From assembly GCA_030560485.1 (NCBI GenBank), contig JAKTTS010000056.1, positions 1 through 48,205 of the forward strand: a stretch of DNA of 48,205 nucleotides, read 5' to 3'. How positions within the stretch are numbered: the first letter of the stretch is position 1; every line of letters begins with the position of its first letter. This stretch comes from Ascoidea tarda (nom. inval.) (lineage: Eukaryota > Ascomycota > Saccharomycetes > Ascoideales > Ascoideaceae). The translations under genes and the position numbers were made by a program. This document shows, piece after piece, positions 1 through 9,829 of this stretch. The notes under the pieces were generated by a model. It made no database searches. It was not told the DNA's origin and saw only the letters and a list, made by a program, of their open reading frames with translations.

Positions 1-258
1 GTTTTAAAATCTGTCAATGCTGAAATTGATGAAACTAAATTAGATAAATTCTTAGATGAAGTATCCGGTAAAACTCCTGAAGAATTAATTGCTGAAGGTA
101 ATTCAAAATTGGCTTCAGTTCCAGGTGGGTCATCAGGATCTGCTACTGGAGGTGCTACAGCTACTGACTCTACTGATAAGGCTGAAGAAAAAGAAGAAGA
201 AGCTGATGAATCTGAAGAAGAATCTGATGATGATATGGGTTTCGGTTTGTTTGATTAA
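1..258 (+). CDS. RPLP2: 60S acidic ribosomal protein P2, C-terminal part
   Basis: The gene runs in from the left edge in frame 1 and ends at TAA 256-258, so only 85 residues are seen. The visible part starts inside the helical dimerisation domain. It continues through the [19 protein letters not shown] segment typical of P2, a Gly/Ala/Ser/Thr hinge, a Glu-rich stretch, and the invariant C-terminus [13 protein letters not shown]. That tail recruits elongation factors to the ribosomal stalk, where P2 sits as a P1-P2 dimer on uL10. The [14 protein letters not shown] wording favours P2 over P1. The start, the promoter and any 5' intron lie outside the window. Confidence 0.95.
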   Translation, partial: VLKSVNAEIDETKLDKFLDEVSGKTPEELIAEGNSKLASVPGGSSGSATGGATATDSTDKAEEKEEEADESEEESDDDMGFGLFD

Positions 259-755
259 GCAGTTTATAATTAATTCAATAATGTTATAAATTAAATTATT
301 TTAAAACTTACAAGAAAACAAGTCCAGAATATCACTCAAACAAACATGAAAAAAAAAGAGTAAAAGTATAATTTTTATTGTTTTAATATAGATTCCACTT
401 TTTTTTTTTTTCCAATCAATATATTTGGAAATAAAATCCAAATTTTGTATAATACTAAATCTACACTATCGATTTATGAAACATGAAAAATTTAAACTAT
501 TTTTATTGAATAGTAATCTATTGAAATGAAATATAATAAACCAAAGGAATAAAAAATGAACATAAACAAGGAGAAATAAAAATGGAGAGCTTATATTATA
601 TTATAAAGAATTATGATCATGATTAAAAACCAAGGTAAATAGTGAGATGAAAGAAAAAAAAACAGGAAAAGAAAAGAAAAATAAAAAAATAATATAAAAA
701 AATAAACAGAATAAAATAAAATGTAAATTAAATCAATTAGTCAATAAAATTCAGT
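259..755. other. Convergent intergenic, RPLP2 / CYS3
   Basis: AT-rich 3' flank shared by two converging genes. It has poly-A and poly-T runs (for example the T run near 399-410) suitable for 3' end formation. No open frame or structured RNA was seen. Confidence 0.6.
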
Positions 756-1961
756 CTATTTTAATTGGGAAAGTTCCAAAGCTTGTTTGATATCTTGTAA
801 TAAATCATTTTCATCTTCAACACCAACACTTAATCTGACCAAATCATCGAAGACACCAGCTTTTTCTCTTTCAGCGACAGGAATGCCGGCATGAGTCATC
901 ACAGCTGGAACTTCTAATAGAGATTCAATACCACCAAGGGATTCAGCTAAAGTGAAGATTTTAGTAGAAGAAACAAATTTAGCAGCACCTTTGGCACCAC
1001 CTTTGATTCTGAAGGAGATCATACCACCACCCAAGGCATCTCTGTGTTGTTTTTGAACAACTTTATAATTTTTGTGAGTTTTCAAGCCTGGATAATTAAC
1101 GGCTAAAACGTTTGAATGATTTTGTAATAAACTGGCAATGGCTAAAGCGTTAGAAGAGGCCCTGGAAGCTCTTAAATGTAAAGTTTTAACACCTCTGTGA
1201 GCCAACCATGAATCAAAAGGAGATGGAATGGCACCAATGGCATTTTGTAAGAAAAGTAATCTTTCATATAATATTTGGGAGTTTGTTGCTAAGACACCCA
1301 TCACTACATCAGAATGACCGTTAATGTATTTGGTAACAGAGTGGACAACGATATCAGCACCATGGTTTAAAGGATTTTGAATATATGGAGATAAAAAGGT
1401 GTTATCAACGACCAAGAATACATTTGGGTTTATGGATTTCAATAGCTGAGAGACCTTTGAAATATCAGTGATTGATAGAGTTGGGTTTGATGGGGTTTCG
1501 ACCCAAACTAATTTAGTGTTGTCTTGGATTAAGTTTGGCAAATCAGTGAGAATATCATTGGTAAAATCGGTTTTAATGCCATGAGTGTTTGCAACTTTAG
1601 TGAAATATCTGTGAGTACCACCATAAACATCACCGACACTAATGACATGAGACCCTTGGGCCAAGCTCTGTAAAATATTAGCAGTGGTTGCACTACCAGA
1701 AGAGAAGGCTAAAGCATATTTACCATTTTCTAAAGAGGCAATAACTTTTTCAAAAGCTTCTCTGTTTGGATTTTGGGATCGGGAGTATTCATAGACACCA
1801 ATTGGATTTGCAGGAGAAGATTGAGCAAAAGTTGTGGAAAGAGAAATCGGAGAAATAACAGCACCAGAGTGAGGATCATGAGCTGAACCAACGTGAATGG
1901 CTTTGGTTGCGAAACCAAATTGAGACTCTGGGGCAGGTTGAACGATTTCTTCTAAAGTCAT
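756..1961 (-). CDS. CYS3: Cystathionine gamma-lyase
   Basis: A 401-residue cytosolic PLP enzyme that cleaves cystathionine to cysteine, 2-oxobutyrate and ammonia, the last step of reverse transsulfuration. It starts at ATG 1961-1959 and stops at TAG 758-756. Family marks of the Cys/Met-metabolism fold-type I enzymes are clear: the N-terminal FATKAIHVG, the YSRSQNPNREAFE substrate and cofactor loop, SSGSATTANILQSL, VETPSNPT, and HSVTKYINGHSD holding the PLP lysine at about residue 211. Then follow LHLRASRASSNALAIA and SLGGIESLLEVPAVMTHAG. The length matches yeast Cys3 (394). The SLGGIESL and PAVMTHAG wording favours gamma-lyase over cystathionine gamma-synthase or beta-lyase. It is divergent from the heat-shock-type gene at 2913. 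Confidence 0.95.
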   Translation of the reverse strand: MTLEEIVQPAPESQFGFATKAIHVGSAHDPHSGAVISPISLSTTFAQSSPANPIGVYEYSRSQNPNREAFEKVIASLENGKYALAFSSGSATTANILQSLAQGSHVISVGDVYGGTHRYFTKVANTHGIKTDFTNDILTDLPNLIQDNTKLVWVETPSNPTLSITDISKVSQLLKSINPNVFLVVDNTFLSPYIQNPLNHGADIVVHSVTKYINGHSDVVMGVLATNSQILYERLLFLQNAIGAIPSPFDSWLAHRGVKTLHLRASRASSNALAIASLLQNHSNVLAVNYPGLKTHKNYKVVQKQHRDALGGGMISFRIKGGAKGAAKFVSSTKIFTLAESLGGIESLLEVPAVMTHAGIPVAEREKAGVFDDLVRLSVGVEDENDLLQDIKQALELSQLK

Positions 1962-2094
1962 TGTGAAATTTAATTAAAAATGGTTTTGTGATGAAGAATA
2001 TATTGATTTTTCAATGATAAAGATAAAGATAAAGAACTCGAAATACTGATTAGAAGAAATCAACTTTTTAGCCTGAAATATAAGAAAAAGTGAA

Positions 2095-2118
2095 GATGAA
2101 GATGAAGATGAAGATGAA
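2095..2118 (+). repeat. (GATGAA)4 microsatellite
   Basis: Four exact GATGAA units, followed by a degenerate GATGAAAATGAAAA continuation, in the CYS3 promoter about 135 bp upstream of its ATG. Read on the CYS3 strand it is a TTCATC pyrimidine tract and probably part of a promoter or leader. Confidence 0.8.
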
Positions 2119-2577
2119 AATGAAAAATTTTAAATTACACTGTAATTCTACTCTTTTTATATAATAGAACTCGGAATAAACTCATCAGATCGACATACAT
2201 TTGCTCCAAACACGACTTGAAAGTAGTTGTGATTCGTAGAAAAAATTTACCATCCACTCTTGGTATTAATCATCAATCGAAATATACTGTTCTCAATTGT
2301 GAGCGATAACGTGCAATTGTGAAATGGAAAATATTTTCCAAACCTTATTGAGTAGTCAAAAAGAAATAAGAGCACCCGCAGTGGTGGCGACATACCACCT
2401 TTCCTAATTGTTTGGTTCAATGAGCTCAGAAAAAAGAAACCACGGAAAAGAGGTGGGTTGATGTTAAGTCCGATTTTGCTCTTACTAATCCGCTGTGCTG
2501 GGTCAAGTTCATCTTGGCTGTTTTTCCGCATGCTCTTTTCGAGTAGTCACGCATGTGTTTACTGTTCAAAGACCAGC

Positions 2578-2631
2578 TAGGGCTTTGAAATGTCGCTAGG
2601 GCTCTGTAGCATTACTAATACCGATAGGGCT
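2578..2631 (+). promoter_or_regulatory. Triple TAGGGCT motif
   Basis: TAGGGCT occurs at 2578-2584, 2597-2603 and 2625-2631, spaced 19 and 28 bp, just upstream of the heat-shock elements. The first two copies share the wider form GCTAGGGCT. The binding factor is unknown to me. The arrangement suggests a clustered transcription-factor site in the divergent CYS3 / heat-shock gene promoter. Confidence 0.4.
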
Positions 2632-2659
2632 TTATCACACCTGTGCGAAGCGGATGCGT

Positions 2660-2750
2660 TTCCAGAACGTTCTACAAGACCTTTCTGAGCAGGATAATGC
2701 TTCCAGAACTTTCTCGTCTTTTCTGGTTTTTTCTGGGGAAGCTTCAGGAA
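2660..2750 (+). promoter_or_regulatory. Three perfect heat-shock elements
   Basis: Each is a perfect three-unit HSF1 site: TTCCAGAACGTTC at 2660-2672, TTCCAGAACTTTC at 2701-2713 and GAAGCTTCAGGAA at 2738-2750. They lie upstream of a TATAAATA box at 2807-2814, which is about 100 bp from the ATG at 2913. Inverted nGAAn arrays with 2-bp gaps are the established HSF1 binding form. The arrangement predicts strong heat-shock induction of the downstream gene. Confidence 0.9.
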
Positions 2751-2806
2751 ACACTCTCTGTGCTGTTGTTGCTGATGACAAATTACGCCTCTAATGTTTT
2801 GACTGG

Positions 2807-2814
2807 TATAAATA
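2807..2814 (+). promoter_or_regulatory. TATA box of heat-shock-type gene
   Basis: TATAAATA, 57 bp downstream of the last heat-shock element and about 100 bp before the ATG at 2913. A leader rich in CAATTACAA-like repeats follows. Confidence 0.75.
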
Positions 2815-2912
2815 CACACAGAATTCTGTGTTGTTGTGAGTAGCTCTTGTTTTCCTATACTATCTTACAATCAATTGCAATCAATTACAACAGTCAATTA
2901 CAACTATTTACA

Positions 2913-4337
2913 ATGATGTCCTACAATTACAACCCATTCGGTGATAACATCTTTGGTTATCCAAATCTTGGTGGTTACGGTGGAAAAGACAATACTTGTA
3001 GTTACTTGCCAATTTCTCTTTGCAACAGACCTGCAAGAATTATTCCATTTGCTGATTCATCATTACCATATAGAACACTGGCCCCAAATCAAAGACCAGC
3101 ACCAAGACAGAGATCAAGATACTATAACAACACTCCAAATTTGTTTGACATATTTTATGAAGATGAACCTAAATACGAGGAACCATCAGACTACTTCAAC
3201 CTTGTCAACTTGATCAACAATGAGTACAAATTCAAAAAACACATCAGACAAAATGAAAACGCTGATAACATCACATTGGAATTTGTCAAGGAATTCAACC
3301 CTAGATTGGTCAAGTTAAATCTCAAAGACGAATTTGATAATAAATTCAATGACTGGAAAATCAAATTAAGCAAAGACATTGAACTTAACTACAATTTCAG
3401 AAATAATAATGACAATAATACCAGTATCTATGATTTAACTGTCACATCTGAGGAAGATAGCATTGAAAAGCACTACAAACTTGATAATGATAGTATTGAT
3501 GTCGATGGAATTAAATGGAAAATCATCAACACCTTAAATTCAACAAAATTGATGTTGATTATTCCAAAAAGATCAGATAAAAATCCTAGTCAAAAAAAAT
3601 TAGAAAATGAAAAAAAATTAGAAAATGAGAAAAAATTAGAAAATGAAAAAAAATTAGAAAATGAAAAAAAATTGGCAAATGAAATTCAAAATAAAATCAA
3701 AAAAGCACAACAACAATGGATAAACTACTTGCAAACTCAATCCGAGAATGAATTAAAGTCCAAATTTAATCAACAAACTAAAGAAGATCATGATCAAGTC
3801 AAGAACACCAATTCTAATAATACCAATGCCATCACTACTACTACTAATAATAATAATAATGATAACAGTGATAACATTATAAGAATTCCAATCAATTTCA
3901 TTGAAGAAAACTCAAAACTGGTTGATGTCAATGTTTCAAACACAAAGGATCCAATCAATCAAAATGAAAAAGTTCTTGATTCTGAAATTGAGCTAACAAC
4001 TGAATCAAAGTTGGAACCCGAGATAAAAGTCAATAAATCTGTTGGTGCTGATTTTAATGCCAAAAAAGATACTACGAAACAATCCGCTAGCGTAACTAAA
4101 AACGACAATGAAATGGAAGTCGATTCTGATTACGAGAATGTATCCAAAGACGAATTGAATAATGAAAATGAGAAAACCCCTAAAGATAGTAACAATGTTA
4201 ATGAAGGTTCCAAACCTGATGATAAAATTGAAAAGCTATTTCAACATGATAACAACAGCAACACATCAGTTGATTCAAATGCATCAAAAAAATCACCAGT
4301 GCTTCAAGATGTTGATGTTGATTTTGAAGAATTTTAA
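2913..4337 (+). CDS. Probable divergent small heat-shock protein (alpha-crystallin-like)
   Basis: 474 residues from ATG 2913; a second ATG follows at once at 2916. The longer frame opens only with TTG. The N-terminus is Asn/Tyr/Gly/Pro-rich with FGDNIFGY-type aromatic motifs, like the disordered N-terminal domain of yeast Hsp42. Residues about 90-220 hold predicted beta-strand segments ending in LTVTSEEDSIEKHYKLDN, then IDVDGIKWKIIN and KLMLIIPKR. This follows the order of an alpha-crystallin domain: a G/S-rich turn, an xxHYxL strand, then xxLxxxIPK. Next come five KKLENE repeats that should form a charged coiled coil, then a long acidic Asn/Ser/Asp-rich tail. Three perfect heat-shock elements upstream support a chaperone role. 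The domain call is by eye and divergent; some other heat-induced protein remains possible. Confidence 0.6.
   Translation: MMSYNYNPFGDNIFGYPNLGGYGGKDNTCSYLPISLCNRPARIIPFADSSLPYRTLAPNQRPAPRQRSRYYNNTPNLFDIFYEDEPKYEEPSDYFNLVNLINNEYKFKKHIRQNENADNITLEFVKEFNPRLVKLNLKDEFDNKFNDWKIKLSKDIELNYNFRNNNDNNTSIYDLTVTSEEDSIEKHYKLDNDSIDVDGIKWKIINTLNSTKLMLIIPKRSDKNPSQKKLENEKKLENEKKLENEKKLENEKKLANEIQNKIKKAQQQWINYLQTQSENELKSKFNQQTKEDHDQVKNTNSNNTNAITTTTNNNNNDNSDNIIRIPINFIEENSKLVDVNVSNTKDPINQNEKVLDSEIELTTESKLEPEIKVNKSVGADFNAKKDTTKQSASVTKNDNEMEVDSDYENVSKDELNNENEKTPKDSNNVNEGSKPDDKIEKLFQHDNNSNTSVDSNASKKSPVLQDVDVDFEEF
3594..3683 (+). repeat. 18-bp tandem repeat coding (KKLENE)5
   Basis: Five tandem 18-bp units in frame encode KKLENE; the last copy reads KKLANE. 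The units differ only at silent positions and in the last copy, which points to recent slippage. The peptide is expected to be a highly charged helix. Confidence 0.9.
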
Positions 4338-5594
4338 AATATATTGATATCAGTAATACAGTTTATATATTAGTTTGAATTTGGATCGTGGTTTTAGTCT
4401 TTAATTAATTAGTTTCTCTTCATTTTAGGTTTTTTCTTTTTCTTTTTGTTTTTCTTTTTAAATTTTATTTTTGTTATAATCCACATATACTTTATCTTAT
4501 ATTTTTAATTTAAATTGATAAAACATTAATTATTTTTTTTAAAATCATGTTCTGTAATGTGTAGAAGTGCATAATTTAATTGGTAGATTGTATTAAGCCA
4601 AATACCAAGCATAAAAGCGCGATACATTGCTAAAATTTGGTTCAATAAATTCATTCAGATTTTATTTTAGTATTTTTGTAAAACTTATTACACATTCTTT
4701 AAATAAAAATAATCTTTTGCAGTTTCACTTAGATAACCTAGCTTATTCTGGAAATGTTTGATATAACCTTGAAATAAAAACTGCTTTGAAAACAAATAGA
4801 GAATGTTGTGTCTAACTATTGTACTTGAAGAAAGAAATAAAGATATTTTGGTAGCTAATAATTGCAGTGATATCAATTGTATCAGTTTTGAGTGTTACTT
4901 TTTTGACTAGGTGATTTTATTTTACAACAGGATAAGAGAAACAAATTGAAAAAGTTGAAATGAGGCAGTTTCCTTTTTATATATAGAAATCTCAAAACGG
5001 CAACTAATGTCATACATACTAATGCATATATGCGCTTTAGTGTTCAGAACTTGCGTATTTCTATTATTTTTGTGAATCTCTAAAAAATAAAGTTCTCATC
5101 ACTTTGAAGCCTTTGTTATTCAGACCAATCTTTTTGAATTTTCCCTAATTCCACCAATTAATTTACAAAAATAGTCATCGTTTATCAAATAGCAAGCTTA
5201 AATAATTTATTTGCTCAAAAGATTTGTTTAGAGGATTTTTTGCACTCTGATTCAATAGTTTACTCCACATTTAACGAAAAAAATAAATTTAGTGTTTAAC
5301 TTTACTGCTATCAAGAAGTTACGGGCTGATTATTACTACAATATGATATTTTTTTTAGTTAAAATATTATAAGCAAAGTATAAATTGTATAAGAAATAGT
5401 TTTAGTCTATGATACATTAGAAAAATAAAATATAATAATAAAACGAAAACCAGCGAGTAAATAATACCAATAGAAAAAAAAAGAGAATATGGACATAATA
5501 AAAAAAATTCATCAATTTTATAATAATTTTTTGGAACAAATTTATTGTTCAGTATTTTGGCATTTTTTAGTTTGTTTATTTTTCAATCTTGATT
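4338..5594. other. Long convergent intergenic, no gene found
   Basis: 1.26 kb of AT-rich DNA between two converging genes. A good minus-strand TATA-like sequence (TATATATAAAAAGG on that strand, about 4969-4984) precedes a 62-codon open stretch at 4688-4876. That stretch lacks an ATG start, so I do not call a protein. A non-coding transcript or a decayed gene is possible. Otherwise only A/T runs are seen. Confidence 0.5.
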
Positions 5595-8086
5595 TCAATA
5601 AGCACTAACAGTTACAGGAATTGGTACTTTAATTGACATCTTATTATCAAAAATAACATTCGCGCTAACATAATATAATCTACTAAGGAGGCATGTTTGA
5701 AAACTAGGAACAATAGTTTTAGTGTTTGGGATATTTTTTTTGAAATCCCATTTAATTGAGCAATTAATTTGATTTTGAGATTGAGATGAAGAGAATTGTT
5801 CAACATTTAAAATCTGGAATTTGTCTTGATCAATTTTAATTGCTTCCAATACTTCCATTGTATGAATGATATCAATTGGGAATTTTTTAGTAATTGATTC
5901 ATCTAATTCTTTAAAGTCGTCACTAAATTTTTTCAAATTTTTAGAAAGATTTAAAAGATACGAATTCATGAAAATTGAAGGAGAAAGTTTAATTGGAATA
6001 GATTTGATAGATGAAACTGTGATTGAATTAAAATCTAGAGTGATTTTTTCAACTTTGGGTAAACTTTTCAAATCTTTAGGGAAATTAATTTTAAAGTCAA
6101 ATATCTTTAATTGATTTGGATCGGAGATATTATATTTAGATTGTTTAGCTTTATGGAAAATCTTTGGGTGAATGTAAGGGAAATAATAGTTTGGTAAGTC
6201 AATAGTTGCGTTTATTGATTTAATCTGATCGTTAGATAGTTTAAAGGATTTTCTTTGTAATAATTTATTAGAAGCGTGAACCTCGACTTCTGAAGCAGTG
6301 GTATAATTGGAAGTACTAGGATCTGGATGAGAAAGATTTTGTTGAGAATTATTGAAAAAATCCATATATTTCAATTGACAGAATTCTAATTCCTTTTGAG
6401 CCATTAGGGCCTCTTCTTTAAGAGAAAAGTTTTTATTACCATCGGTAATATTTTTATTTTGTTCCTCTTGTTCTTCTTTATATTTAAGAATTTTAATAAT
6501 GCTTTCCTTTGATTCAAGTAAAGAATTGTAAAAGGAGTCCAATTGATCAATTGATGTTGCGTTTTTAAAATCTGAATTTAGACAATTGATAGAGTTATTT
6601 AAAAAATTTTTTTGAACGAAAGGAATAAATCTCAAGTAGTATTGAGAGTTTTTAGTGACTCTTAAATCAGGGGGAGTATAATAATCATTTGAAGTATTAT
6701 TTGGAGATTGAATTAATTTGGCATTGACTGAGTAATAAACACAAGTGTTGTGGCTGTAATCCTTTGTTAAAATAGTTGAGCCATTGAGGTTATTGACGTA
6801 GTCTATACCAGTTAATATATTTGGAGTTAGATCGTTGAAGTTTGGAACTTGATGGTTATTGACACCAAACGAAGGAGGTAAGGATAAATGACTGGAGATA
6901 TTGTGACGACAAGAGTTGTCCAAGACATTTGAAGAAGGAATTTTAAAGATGAAGTTTTTCTTGTATTTGATATGGGGTAAAAGGATTCTGTTTGAAGGTA
7001 GGCCTAAATAGTGTGTTTCTAATTTATTTGTTAGTGGGTTTTTAACGTTTGTTTGGTAATGGCCAAAGTTGTAGGATAGTTTATCTAAAGAAGGTTTTAT
7101 GTAACCATAAGACCAGGAGGCACTTAAATCCACCATTTTGAGGAAGTTTTTAGTCATTAATTTGTTTGTTGATTTTTGAATTACAATGTGACCTTCCAAG
7201 GAGATGTAGAAATTATCAAAGTTAACTGGTTTTTTGGAGATGTTTTCGATCAATGCGTAGCCATATACAATTGCGTCATTATTGAGTTCGATGATTTTGT
7301 CAGGATGAGATAATAAGACTATGGATAGTTTTACAAAGGCGTTATTTGATTTTTTCAAAGAAAGGATGTTGTCAAAATTAATTGAAGTGTCAAGCAAATC
7401 AATTGAGGTATTTGACTCAACCGATGTATCAGAGATGTTCGAAATGTTAGAGATGTTAGAGATGTTAGAGATATTAGAGAAATTAGAATTACGTGAGTTT
7501 GTGGAATTGGTAGAGTTTGTAGAATTCAATGAATTATTTGAAGTATAAGAGCTGTACGAATTGTTTGTAGTTGAGGATATATTTGTATTAATTGAGCTAG
7601 CATTTGAGATTCTTCTTGCTTGAGGATTATAGTTAATGTTGAGGTAGTTATTGTCTTGATGAAGATTGTTATTGTTGATTGAATAATAGTCAGGTAATGG
7701 AATCAAATGAGGGCTGTTATCGATATTGTTACTATTATCACTATCATTGGTGTTGGTATTAGTAATGGTGTTGGTATTCATATTGTTGGAATCATCTTCA
7801 TTGGGGGGAGCGGGTGTATTGCTGTTTTGGGAGTGGTTATGGGGACTTTTGTTTATTGGGGAGTTTATAAACGTCTGGTGCATCTGAAAAGATGGTAGAA
7901 TATCAAACAACTGGTTGTCATCAACTATGGTAGAGTCTTGAGAAAGAAGATAATGAAAAGTTAGTAAAGATCAGATCAAACAGAAAATAGGGCAAAAAGG
8001 AGTGAAATTCGATGCTCCAGATCATGATTTTAGATTGAAGGCATACGGCACCAGAGGAAAACAAAATACATACTTAACACAGACAT
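5595..8086 (-). CDS. BUL1/ECM21-type alpha-arrestin, ubiquitin-ligase adaptor
   Basis: Spliced as complement(join(5595..7936, 8074..8086)), giving 784 residues. The long frame opens with TTG. A 13-nt exon (ATG 8086-8084), a GTATGT donor, a TACTAAC branch site and an AAG acceptor join in frame. Residues about 30-180 are Asn/Ser/Thr-rich. An arrestin-like fold follows, with the hallmark LPPSFG after a basic KYKKNFIFKIPSS strand, and it ends TIVPSFQTCLLSRLYYVSANV. These are marks of the BUL1/BUL2 and ECM21/CSR2 group, which links Rsp5 to permeases for endocytosis and sorting. No PPxY motif is visible; LPDY at about 85-88 may be the Rsp5 WW ligand. A TATA box lies near 8255 and the leader is C/T-rich. 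I cannot decide between BUL and ECM21. Confidence 0.65.
7937..8073 (-). other. 5' intron of the arrestin gene
   Basis: 137 nt. Donor GTATGT at 8073-8068. Branch site TACTAAC at 7966-7960. Acceptor AAG at 7939-7937, the first AG after the branch point and about 25 nt from it. It splits the fifth codon after one base. The AAG acceptor is unusual, but other nearby AG sites (CAG at 7913, before the TTG; CAG before 7883) break the frame when joined to this exon 1. Confidence 0.65.
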
Positions 8087-9829
8087 GGCCAAATACAGTT
8101 AATGTTGGAGATGCGATGAGCTGAAGCAGGACAGTGTGAAAATGTATCTCGATTGCGAGAAGAAGCAGCAGCAGTCTGGAGATGAAGAGAGTGGAACAGT
8201 GAGGGTTGAAGAAACGACAGAAAGAAGAGCTGGATCTGAGAGCAATCGCAGCTTATATACCTCTCCCCCAGATCCAGGGCTGTGGCCGTGGAACTTCCGG
8301 CATACGCACCTGACTGCCAAATCACATGCCAAGACACGCATACTGAGTCATTCTGCGTCATTCACGCGCAGATACGCAGTAGTGCACTTAAGTCCTACTT
8401 TCCGAATCCAGACAGTCATTTTGTGGAGTTCTTGGTATGATAAAACACGTTTTAGCTGGAGGCCTGCTCTTAAGGGTCTCTAATCGATATTGGCACTGTA
8501 ATTTATTCGCAAGCCTAAAAGAATAGAAGTTTCCACTTTTCTGTTGTTCTTGATTAGCAGCACTAGACGTGTTGCACTGATTGGCCTGCCAGCTGTCGAG
8601 CATTGTTGAATGATAAATCTTAAACGAAAAATAGGATTGTTCGAAGTTTAAGTTTTTTGGCTTCTTTGTTTGAAAACCATCATGTTCTCTATCTTAAAGT
8701 AAAACATTAGAGATCCCCATTTTAAATCTATCGCACAATTCCCAATTAGAATCATGATTACTAACATGCTCCTTACGTTTTGGTTTATGAATTTGCCGCT
8801 TTTGATACACCTCGTTGATAAGCATCCTCTAAACATAATACTGTATCACAATATTCAAATGTGGATATGGAAAATTAGTGTGGTTACTGTGTGATCATGG
8901 TTTAACAGTATTAGCAGGTAATCTGGTAGGAATAGTTGATTTTAGTGTTTCAGCCAGCTCAACTTTTTTTATTGCTTATTTTATTTAAATACCACGGATT
9001 ATTATTAAACCATTTAATTGAAGCAAAAAACAACCTTACGTCTAACGAGAGCAGGTTGAAGAAGTCAAAGAAATCAAAGAAATCAAAATTGAGCACTTAC
9101 CTTATTATATACTGGTTCCAAAACAGGAGTGATTGCTGCTTGAACATGCATAGTTGCTCTTTATGGCTTGCTCTTTTTTGTTTTCTGATAATCCCTACGT
9201 AATATCAACACCAGCATCTCTTGGAAACAAAACATTCTGATCACCCAGCGTCTCATAGTATCTCATAATATCTCATAGTATCTCATAGGGCCTTGAGTTT
9301 GCTGTTCTTCCGGTTCTAGACGCAACAGAAGAATAAATGCGCTGCGACTAGCTTTCAACCCTTTGCAGACCTCGCTCTCAACCACAGAACAGAGGACCAC
9401 AAAAAAATCCCTGAGAAGAGCAGGAAATGGCCATTTGTTTCCCTGTTCCTTTCATGCCCGGTTTCTGCACGTGACGGCCGCTGCCCGGCTCGGCCGCTTT
9501 TGTTTAAACGCAGTTTCCCATTGGCCAGCAAGAATCTGGGGTAAACAAACACCACCTCCAGCTCTGGAATTCTTCCCTTTTCGGCTTCATTTGGCTACAC
9601 CTCTCTATAAGATTTTTATAAGGTTTCTCTTTTCACTCTGTATAATGGAATATTTCTTCATTATAACGCTATTCTTCGAGCCCAACGAGCATTTGATCTG
9701 GATCCACTCACATATAAATATCCTAATCTATCTTCAGCTGTCTCTTTCTTTTTTTGCCCACCTATTGTTCTTCTCCTTCTCCTTCTCCCTCTCCTGCTTT
9801 TACTCCACGTCTTACTTGTCCCACCTACC
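8087..9829. promoter_or_regulatory. Long divergent promoter, arrestin / small acidic gene
   Basis: Two GC-rich islands, about 8150-8600 and 9280-9600, flank an AT-rich middle. On the minus side a TATATAAGC-type box near 8255 is followed by a pyrimidine-rich leader to ATG 8086. On the plus side, CACGTG (9468-9473), an inverted CCAAT (ATTGG near 9520) and ATATAAATA (near 9712) precede a CT-rich leader to ATG 9830. Open frames inside (for example 8136-8483 and 9363-9977) overlap these elements and look fortuitous. Confidence 0.55.
9251..9288 (+). repeat. 10-bp tandem repeat TCTCATARTA
   Basis: Three full units plus an eight-base partial unit of TCTCATAGTA / TCTCATAATA, at the edge of a GC-rich promoter island. 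No coding role. Confidence 0.85.

Noticed and set aside
89-289. 66-codon open frame over the RPLP2 end
   Set aside because: It opens with TTG in another frame of RPLP2, whose GFGLFD end is unmistakable.
2247-2819. Minus-strand open frames in the CYS3 / heat-shock promoter
   Set aside because: They overlap the heat-shock elements and TAGGGCT motifs and show no domain.
8136-8483. 115-codon plus-strand frame
   Set aside because: It lies over the TATA box and leader of the arrestin gene on the other strand. Its composition follows the GC-rich island.
8936-9202. 88-codon frame, with CACTTACCTTATTATATACTGG near 9096 considered as a U1 snRNA start
   Set aside because: The frame opens with TTG. 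The U1-like match ends after about nine bases, and no Sm site or U1 stem was found.
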